DNA of 64,000 bases from Lawsonella clevelandensis (GTDB lineage Bacteria; Actinomycetota; Actinomycetes; Mycobacteriales; Mycobacteriaceae): the NCBI RefSeq assembly GCF_003241315.1, contig NZ_QFOZ01000002.1, positions 62,001-126,000 on the forward strand, in the 5' to 3' direction. Shown here piece by piece: positions 59,202 to 64,000 of the stretch (positions are counted from its first letter, which is position 1; each line of letters opens with the position of its first letter). The position numbers and the translations under genes are program-made. Below the pieces are notes generated by a model, which saw only the letters and a program-made list of their open reading frames with translations, had not been told where the DNA came from and searched no databases.

Positions 59202-60938
59202 CTACTCTTTAGGGAGACGCGCACGCTCCGCCCAGTCAAGATAGCGTCCGGCGGAGGTCAGATCTTCTGCCCACGGGAAATACATACTGACAAGCCGCAC
59301 ATGCCCGCTACTGAGATAGCGGTAAAGAAGGTGGCGCTCTTCAAGAGAATCCACCAGCGGCGTTTCCTCCGCCGGGAGGATAGTTTGTGCACTGGCATGC
59401 AAATGGTCAATAGCGGTGCGGTAGTTTTCCCCGCGAAGGCAGTGCACTGTTCCGGCAAACACACCATAGCGAATGGCTGTAAAAAACCAGCCGCCGCGGC
59501 CATCAGATTCCGCCACAATAATTTCGTCCTGTTGGCGTAACTGTTGGCACTGGTAGAGGGACGTGAGTGCGGGGATAGCTGTGGCAGTAATGTCACGGAG
59601 GACAGCTGCCTGTTCGTAAAGGTGCTGTTGAGAAAACTCTTCTAGGCGATGCAGAGACCTTTCTATAAGAGGTGTAGAAATTCCCTGTGACAGTTCCGCT
59701 ATAGCGTGTACGCAGGCCTCCTTTTCGCTATCGGTAAGAGGCTCAGTGGGAGCAATACCGGAGCGTATGTCATTGTGAATAAGCTGGCCGATGGCAGTGG
59801 CCGTGGAACGCTTACGGAATGGCCCCAGCGCGGGGGAACCAGTGGACGGGGCAGTGCGCGTACACGAATACAGAGTGGATGCTGAAGAACGGGGAGGAAT
59901 AAGCCACCAATGCCCTTTTTGGTCCCGGGAACGACGATTATAAGGGGGCTGATGGGCATGAATAAGGCGAAGTTCACGAATACTGGCCTCACAGGGCGTA
60001 AGGCACTCAACATAATCAATATGGTCAGCTAGAAGCACCATCTCCGACATGCGGCGTCGAGTCTCCGAACCATTGAAGTAGCTCATAACGCGGCGATGTA
60101 AATCAGTCGCAGTTCCCACATAAAGGGGAACGTTATGGGAATCCTTGAAAATATAGACACCCGGAAGATGAGGAAGATCAGTAGCCATAGTGCGCTTGGC
60201 ATAAACAGCAGCATTGTGGATACCGCGATAATTGTGAAGATCCGTAATCGTCGTAATATCTTGGCTACCAACACGATCAATAAGCCCATGCAGTACCTCA
60301 ACTGTGGTACGAGCATCGTCAAGTGCACGGTGCGTTGGACGTGTTGTGGTGTGAAAAAGATGAGCTAAAGCGGAGAGTTTGACGGACGGGGCCTCATTTC
60401 TGTCAAGGACGCGCCGGGCTAATTTAACGGTGCAAAGGGAGGGATTATCTGGCCAGCAGTAGTCCAATTGTTGGGCTGTTGCTTTCAGGAAAGAGAGGTC
60501 AAAGGACGCGTTGTGGGCAACGAGCGTGCTGCCGTAAATAAACTCAAGCAGTGCGGGGAATACAGCGTCAATAGTGGGGGCGTCGCGCACATCCTGGTTA
60601 GTGATGCCAGTGAGGTTTTCAATAAAGGGGGGAATGGGGCGTTGAGGGTTAACGAGGGTGGAAAATTCCTTGTCAACAACTCCGCCAGTGACACGGACGG
60701 CTCCTATTTCGGTAATGGCATCTATCCCGGGAGTCATACCGGTGGTTTCCAGGTCAAGAACGACGAAGGTGACATCACATAAGGGAGTTGTGTCAATGTA
60801 GTGTCGAGTATTTTTGTGCGCGGGATCGGATGCGGACCACGGTGCCGACCATGGTGCTGACCACAGTGGGGTAGGGGCGGGTGAAGGTAGGGTTTGGCGG
60901 GCCGGTTTTTGTGGTGGATACGCGCGTTCAGTAGTCAC
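59202..60938 (-). CDS. DEDDh exonuclease fused to a GIY-YIG (UvrC/Cho-like) nuclease domain
   Basis: A 578-residue fusion like Rv2191. Residues about 55-230 are a DnaQ-type exonuclease with VVLDLETTG (Exo I), NASFDLSFL (Exo II) and HRALDDARTT (Exo IIIepsilon). About 255-340 is a GIY-YIG domain with PGVYIFKDSHNVPLYVGTA and LRLIHAHQPPYNRR. The C-terminal 200 residues are not clearly assigned and lack obvious UvrC helix-hairpin-helix motifs. It probably acts in DNA repair as a Cho-like incision nuclease with attached exonuclease. The N-terminus has a short repeat WSAPWSAPWSA. Confidence 0.88.
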   Translation of the reverse strand: MTTERAYPPQKPARQTLPSPAPTPLWSAPWSAPWSASDPAHKNTRHYIDTTPLCDVTFVVLDLETTGMTPGIDAITEIGAVRVTGGVVDKEFSTLVNPQRPIPPFIENLTGITNQDVRDAPTIDAVFPALLEFIYGSTLVAHNASFDLSFLKATAQQLDYCWPDNPSLCTVKLARRVLDRNEAPSVKLSALAHLFHTTTRPTHRALDDARTTVEVLHGLIDRVGSQDITTITDLHNYRGIHNAAVYAKRTMATDLPHLPGVYIFKDSHNVPLYVGTATDLHRRVMSYFNGSETRRRMSEMVLLADHIDYVECLTPCEASIRELRLIHAHQPPYNRRSRDQKGHWWLIPPRSSASTLYSCTRTAPSTGSPALGPFRKRSTATAIGQLIHNDIRSGIAPTEPLTDSEKEACVHAIAELSQGISTPLIERSLHRLEEFSQQHLYEQAAVLRDITATAIPALTSLYQCQQLRQQDEIIVAESDGRGGWFFTAIRYGVFAGTVHCLRGENYRTAIDHLHASAQTILPAEETPLVDSLEERHLLYRYLSSGHVRLVSMYFPWAEDLTSAGRYLDWAERARLPKE

Positions 60939-61370
60939 GCTATATACGATAACGATTCGGTGTAAGAGAACCCGAGTGGATCGGATTTATGCAGGCAAGA
61001 ACGATCCAGAAGCGATTATTTTTAAATTTTTTTAAAAAATATTTTTAATTGTGTTCAGATAGTCTTTAACCTGCTGTTTTAACGAAGTTTGTAGAAAATT
61101 TATGGATTTTATCGACGTATTTTGGTGTCTATACGGTAATGAAAAGTGGACAAATACGGTTATCTTTTCGTAATCTTTTTGAGACCAAAGCGAATTCTGT
61201 CGGGATTCATCCGTACTGCGATTTACACAGTGATCCACGCTGCAATTCACACAATGGTTTGCATAGCGGCTCGTGTGAGTGGCTTATGCGTCGGTTCGTA
61301 GTACGGACAGTCTAACTAGTGACGTTGAGAAAGTTGTTCACTAGGCAGAAATGATGAATGGAGAAAGCTC
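60939..61370. other. Long AT-rich intergenic region upstream of NlpC/P60 gene
   Basis: A 430-base region without a credible gene. It contains an extremely A/T-rich segment (61015-61050), and a 16-base imperfect direct repeat, TGCGATTTACACAGTG (61217-61232) and TGCAATTCACACAATG (61241-61256), with a 24-base period. Both could be regulatory. A short minus-strand frame at 61032-61250 has no protein-like character. Confidence 0.5.
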
Positions 61371-62249
61371 ATGGCAAAGCACCGTGCGGTGGCAAAGAAT
61401 GCGTCGGCCCCACAGGCCCTCGCAGCTAGCGTTGTATCCGCTGGCATCCTGGGGGGCATTGCAGGACCTGCTATGGCGGCTGAGCTTGGTACTCCGGTAG
61501 TTCCGCAGGTCTCAATTGAAATTCCGGAGCTTACACAGGTAAAGCGTGCTCATGCAGATGCTACTGCTGCCCGGAATGCGAAAGTTGAGAAGACTGCGCA
61601 CGAAGTTTCAGAAAAAGCTCTTCCTACTGCTGAAAAGATCAATAAGAAGTACGCTCCCAAAACTCGGAAAATCCGCGAGGATGCTAAGCCTGTTACGTCG
61701 CAGCTAGAAAAGAAAGCGGAGCCGTTTGCCGAGGAATTAAAGCCTGTTAAAAAGGCAGTTCAGCCGTATATCGATAAAATTCTTGAAGATAAAACTGTAG
61801 CAACCTTAGTCGACACAGTTATCCCTGTGGAGAAGCTTGTTACGCCTAAACCTGCTCCTCAGCCCAAGCCGAAGCCAAAGAGCAAGGCGGATATTAAGCG
61901 GGAACGCGGCGCTAAAATCGTTCGTGCCGCACGTAGTAGGATCGGAGATCCCTATGTGTGGGGTGGCACCGGTCCGCACTCTTTCGACTGCTCCGGTCTT
62001 GTCGTATGGGCACACCAGCAGCTTGGTATTAACATTCCGAGGACGTCCCAGGATCAGATTGCGGGTGGACATGCTGTTGCTCGTAAGAATCTGCAGCCGG
62101 GAGATATTGTTGCTTTCTATGGTGACGCTAGCCATGTTGGTGTCTATTCTGGCCATAACAAGGTGATACACGCACCGTATGAGGGACAGACTGTACGCGA
62201 GGTTGCTCTTAGTTCCATGCCGTATTATGGAGCTACTCGCTACTACTAA
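61371..62249 (+). CDS. NlpC/P60 cell-wall endopeptidase
   Basis: A 292-residue exported hydrolase. The N-terminal signal region ends near AGPAMAA (about 38). A long helical, Lys/Glu/Ala-rich region with TAEKINKKYAPKTRK-type repeats and a Pro/Lys linker (PKPAPQPKPKPKSK) precedes the C-terminal NlpC/P60 domain. The catalytic Cys207 is in FDCSGLVVW and His255 in ASHVGVYSG. It should cleave peptidoglycan stem peptides. GGAG lies 7 bases upstream of the ATG. It is followed by a second NlpC/P60 gene, as in Corynebacterium. Confidence 0.92.
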   Translation: MAKHRAVAKNASAPQALAASVVSAGILGGIAGPAMAAELGTPVVPQVSIEIPELTQVKRAHADATAARNAKVEKTAHEVSEKALPTAEKINKKYAPKTRKIREDAKPVTSQLEKKAEPFAEELKPVKKAVQPYIDKILEDKTVATLVDTVIPVEKLVTPKPAPQPKPKPKSKADIKRERGAKIVRAARSRIGDPYVWGGTGPHSFDCSGLVVWAHQQLGINIPRTSQDQIAGGHAVARKNLQPGDIVAFYGDASHVGVYSGHNKVIHAPYEGQTVREVALSSMPYYGATRYY

Positions 62250-62274
62250 ACAATGGCCTGATAAGTGCTATATG

Positions 62275-62311
62275 AGCCTCGCCTGGTCGGTGTGACGTAC
62301 TGGGCGAGGCT
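62275..62311 (+). terminator. Terminator of first NlpC/P60 gene
   Basis: AGCCTCGCC (62275-62283) and GGCGAGGCT (62303-62311) form a 9-bp stem with a 19-base loop and a short T-tract. Confidence 0.75.
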
Positions 62312-62508
62312 TTTAATATGTAACTCTTGTTACTGATGTTATTAGAGTGAATAAATGCCTGATAATCAGCATTTTCATAGCAGAATCAGATGGACAAGAA
62401 TCTATCGTGGACGTAAATTGGAAACCGAAACGAGACGTAACTGAGATCAAGTAGAGATTTACTGGTAACGATTAGTTAGCCCACTTGTTCCTGGAAAGAT
62501 AGGTAAAG

Positions 62509-63534
62509 ATGCGTAACATGCATGGATCACGTCCTGTACGGGCGACGGCAGCACTTGTGATGTCTACTGCCCTCATGACGGGTCTTGGAACAGTCTCCAA
62601 TGCTGCTCCCGCTCCTTTAAATCAGTTACGCAAATTAGCTCGTGAAGCAGAGCGCACATCAGAAAAAATTCATCACGCTAACGACGATCTTCAAAAAGCA
62701 AAGCGGGATGAAGCTGCTGCGAAAAAAGCTATCGCGAAAGCAAGCAAAGACGCTGCTATTGCTGAGCACAAACGAGAGGGTATGCAAGAACCCCTCAACA
62801 AGATTGCCTCTATTAATCTTCGTAATGGCCAAACTGCGGGGGTAGTGCGAGTTCTTATGGCGGATTCTCCGCAGGAGATCCTTGACCAGTCTCGCAGCGA
62901 AGCCGCGATGACGCAGACCACCCTTAATATCCTGGTTGATTACGAAAAAGTAGTAAATTCAGCACATCAGGCACAACGGACTGCTGCGGAAAACCGCGAG
63001 AAAGCTGTCAAAGCGCAAGCACAGGCACGCAAAGCTCAACGGGACCTCAACAAAGAACGCATTACCATGCGCAAGCGTATCGCAGCTGTGCGCAGTGAAT
63101 TCGCATCGCTACCACCTAGCCAGCGAGATTCTTGGAAGAGGGTTAAACTTCCGGCTGGATTCGATCCCAAGATCGCTTTCGGTAATAACATTCTTGGTAA
63201 TAAAGCCTTACAGATCGCGATGACGCGTATCGGCTCACCGTATGTATGGGGAGCAACTGGACCAAATGCTTTTGACTGCTCCGGTCTTGTTTACTGGGCG
63301 TACCGTCAGCTTGGCGTCACCTTGCCACGGTCTAGCCAGGGTATGGCAGTTGGTGGACTTGCCGTTCCCGCAAAGGATATCCAGCCTGGAGATCTCGTTA
63401 TCTACTACTCCGATGCTAGCCATGTCGGTCTTTATGCAGGTAATGGGCAGGTGCTGCACGCTCCTACGTTTGGGCAGACTGTTCAACTTGCACCGCTTCA
63501 CCACGCACCTATTAAAACGATTCGTCGTTACTAG
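62509..63534 (+). CDS. NlpC/P60 endopeptidase with coiled-coil N-terminus (RipA-like)
   Basis: A 341-residue secreted protein. A signal peptide ends near TVSNAAPAP (about residue 34). Residues 40-200 form a long coiled coil with two arms (AKRDEAAAKKAIAKASKD and later AENREKAVKAQAQARKAQ). The C-terminal NlpC/P60 domain has Cys257 in FDCSGLVYW and His305 in ASHVGLYAG. This layout is that of RipA/Rv2190c and Cg2401/Cg2402. The coiled coil probably occludes or docks the domain for activation. It follows the first NlpC/P60 gene by 259 bases. Confidence 0.93.
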   Translation: MRNMHGSRPVRATAALVMSTALMTGLGTVSNAAPAPLNQLRKLAREAERTSEKIHHANDDLQKAKRDEAAAKKAIAKASKDAAIAEHKREGMQEPLNKIASINLRNGQTAGVVRVLMADSPQEILDQSRSEAAMTQTTLNILVDYEKVVNSAHQAQRTAAENREKAVKAQAQARKAQRDLNKERITMRKRIAAVRSEFASLPPSQRDSWKRVKLPAGFDPKIAFGNNILGNKALQIAMTRIGSPYVWGATGPNAFDCSGLVYWAYRQLGVTLPRSSQGMAVGGLAVPAKDIQPGDLVIYYSDASHVGLYAGNGQVLHAPTFGQTVQLAPLHHAPIKTIRRY

Positions 63535-63571
63535 GCGCTGTGCGGATCACTGATACTGGTGTTCTTTAGTG

Positions 63572-63606
63572 CTGTTCTCTACCCCAAAATACGAGGTAGA
63601 GAACAG
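63572..63606 (+). terminator. Terminator of second NlpC/P60 gene
   Basis: CTGTTCTCTACC and GGTAGAGAACAG pair perfectly over 12 bp with an 11-base loop, about 38 bases after the stop. No long T-tract follows. Confidence 0.75.
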
Positions 63607-63649
63607 TATCAGTTGCTATTGTTACCCACCTGTACAGTAGGGTAAAAAT

Positions 63650-64000
63650 ATGCGAAAAACGCTCCTTGTAACAAATGACTATCCACCGCGACCAGGTGGA
63701 ATCCAGTCATATCTCTACAGATTTGTACAGGAGCTTCCCGCAGAGGATATTGCCGTCTACTGCTCCACGTGGCATCCTGCGCGATGCGCCGAGTTTGACG
63801 CTGCACAGCCCTACCGCATTATTCGTAACCCCACGAAAGTATTACTTCCCACACTGCGAGTACGCCGTGAAGTAGCAAGCATAATACGCCAAGGCGATTA
63901 TGAAACTGTATGGTTCGGAGCTGCTGCTCCGCTTGCTCTAATGTCCCACTATTTGCGGCGGCACACTAATGTACAGCGCATAGTGGCATCAACGCATGGG
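63650..64000 (+). CDS. pimB: GT4 mannosyltransferase, PimB'-like, cut by window end
   Basis: The first 117 codons of a glycosyltransferase family 4 enzyme. The N-terminus LLVTNDYPPRPGGIQSYLYRFV is the GT-B donor-side glycine loop, and the DYETVWFGAAAPLALMSHYL block is characteristic of PimB' (Rv2188c), which adds the second mannose to phosphatidylinositol mannosides. The gene lies after the NlpC/P60 gene as in mycobacteria. The C-terminal half is outside the window. Confidence 0.85.
   Translation, partial: MRKTLLVTNDYPPRPGGIQSYLYRFVQELPAEDIAVYCSTWHPARCAEFDAAQPYRIIRNPTKVLLPTLRVRREVASIIRQGDYETVWFGAAAPLALMSHYLRRHTNVQRIVASTHG

Noticed and set aside
61032..61250. Minus-strand open frame of 72 codons in the AT-rich region
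   Set aside because: Composition-driven (many Asn, Lys, Ile, Phe), no ribosome binding site, no recognisable family.
60939..61370. c-di-AMP (ydaO/yuaA) riboswitch upstream of the NlpC/P60 gene
   Set aside because: It is common before such genes, but the G-rich conserved core expected for this RNA could not be found here by eye.
1..64000. CRISPR arrays, insertion sequences, integrases, prophage genes
   Set aside because: No direct-repeat/spacer arrays, transposase motifs, terminal inverted repeats or phage genes were seen anywhere in the window.

Overview
The window is a stretch of chromosome from an actinobacterium of the Mycobacteriales (Corynebacteriales) lineage with medium G+C (roughly 52-54 percent by eye). 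The placement rests on gene content and order: a MabR-type regulator next to acpM, DUF3145, DUF3052, glnA2-glnE, glnA1-DUF4191-lipA-lipB-dlaT, ilvE-cobS-DUF3043-HesB-asnB, a DnaQ/GIY-YIG fusion, two NlpC/P60 genes and a PimB-type mannosyltransferase all follow the order I recall from Mycobacterium tuberculosis Rv2188c-Rv2245. A full 14-gene complex I operon argues against Corynebacterium proper. A compact relative such as Lawsonella is possible but is only a guess. No phage, insertion sequence or CRISPR array was seen.

Layout. 1-7132: TRIC-type channel, dgt, dnaG, tRNA-Asn, an ABC-F ATPase and a methyltransferase, all on the plus strand. 7145-10686: a CDF metal exporter behind a perfect palindrome, then a small accessory patch (HicB-like protein with a C-terminal HTH, a twice-frameshifted HTH gene, a YPQ-repeat membrane protein) and tRNA-Met. 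11038-13951: DUF3145, acpM, mabR-like regulator, DUF3052, tRNA-Val. 14029-29985: nuoA-nuoN on the minus strand, headed by a receiver-like gene. 30171-34431: small membrane protein behind a DtxR/IdeR-like box, HAD phosphatase, NIF3-like protein, RNase P RNA, and a divergent Lrp-type regulator and alanine dehydrogenase. 34636-41180: SPOR-like small protein, secreted tripeptidyl-peptidase-like hydrolase, glnA2, glnE. 41263-47050: a secreted neocarzinostatin-fold protein divergent from hmuTUV, and a DrrAB-like ABC exporter. 47223-55516: glnA1 with a GlnR box, DUF4191, lipA, lipB, a broken dlaT, ilvE, cobS. 55653-64000: DUF3043, HesB/IscA, asnB, exonuclease-endonuclease fusion, two NlpC/P60 hydrolases and the start of pimB'.

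Themes. Nitrogen control is coherent: glnA1 carries the adenylylation tyrosine, glnE encodes the adenylyltransferase, and a canonical GlnR box lies next to the glnA1 promoter. Iron and haem uptake shows DtxR-like sites. Energy metabolism looks rearranged: complex I is complete, but the qcrCAB/ctaC/ctaE block normally found between asnB and the DnaQ/GIY-YIG gene is absent here, aceE is absent beside mabR, and dlaT has a frameshift, has lost the acyltransferase histidine, and has lost the lipoyl lysine of its second lipoyl domain although lipA and lipB look intact. The primase DnaG also lacks three of the four usual zinc ligands.

The strongest leads are the degenerate dlaT, the zinc-less primase, the palindrome overlapping the ribosome binding site of the metal exporter, and the accessory patch at 8.3-10.5 kb. 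I did not find a clearly new multi-gene system. Family assignments come from motif reading and memory of homologues, not from searches.
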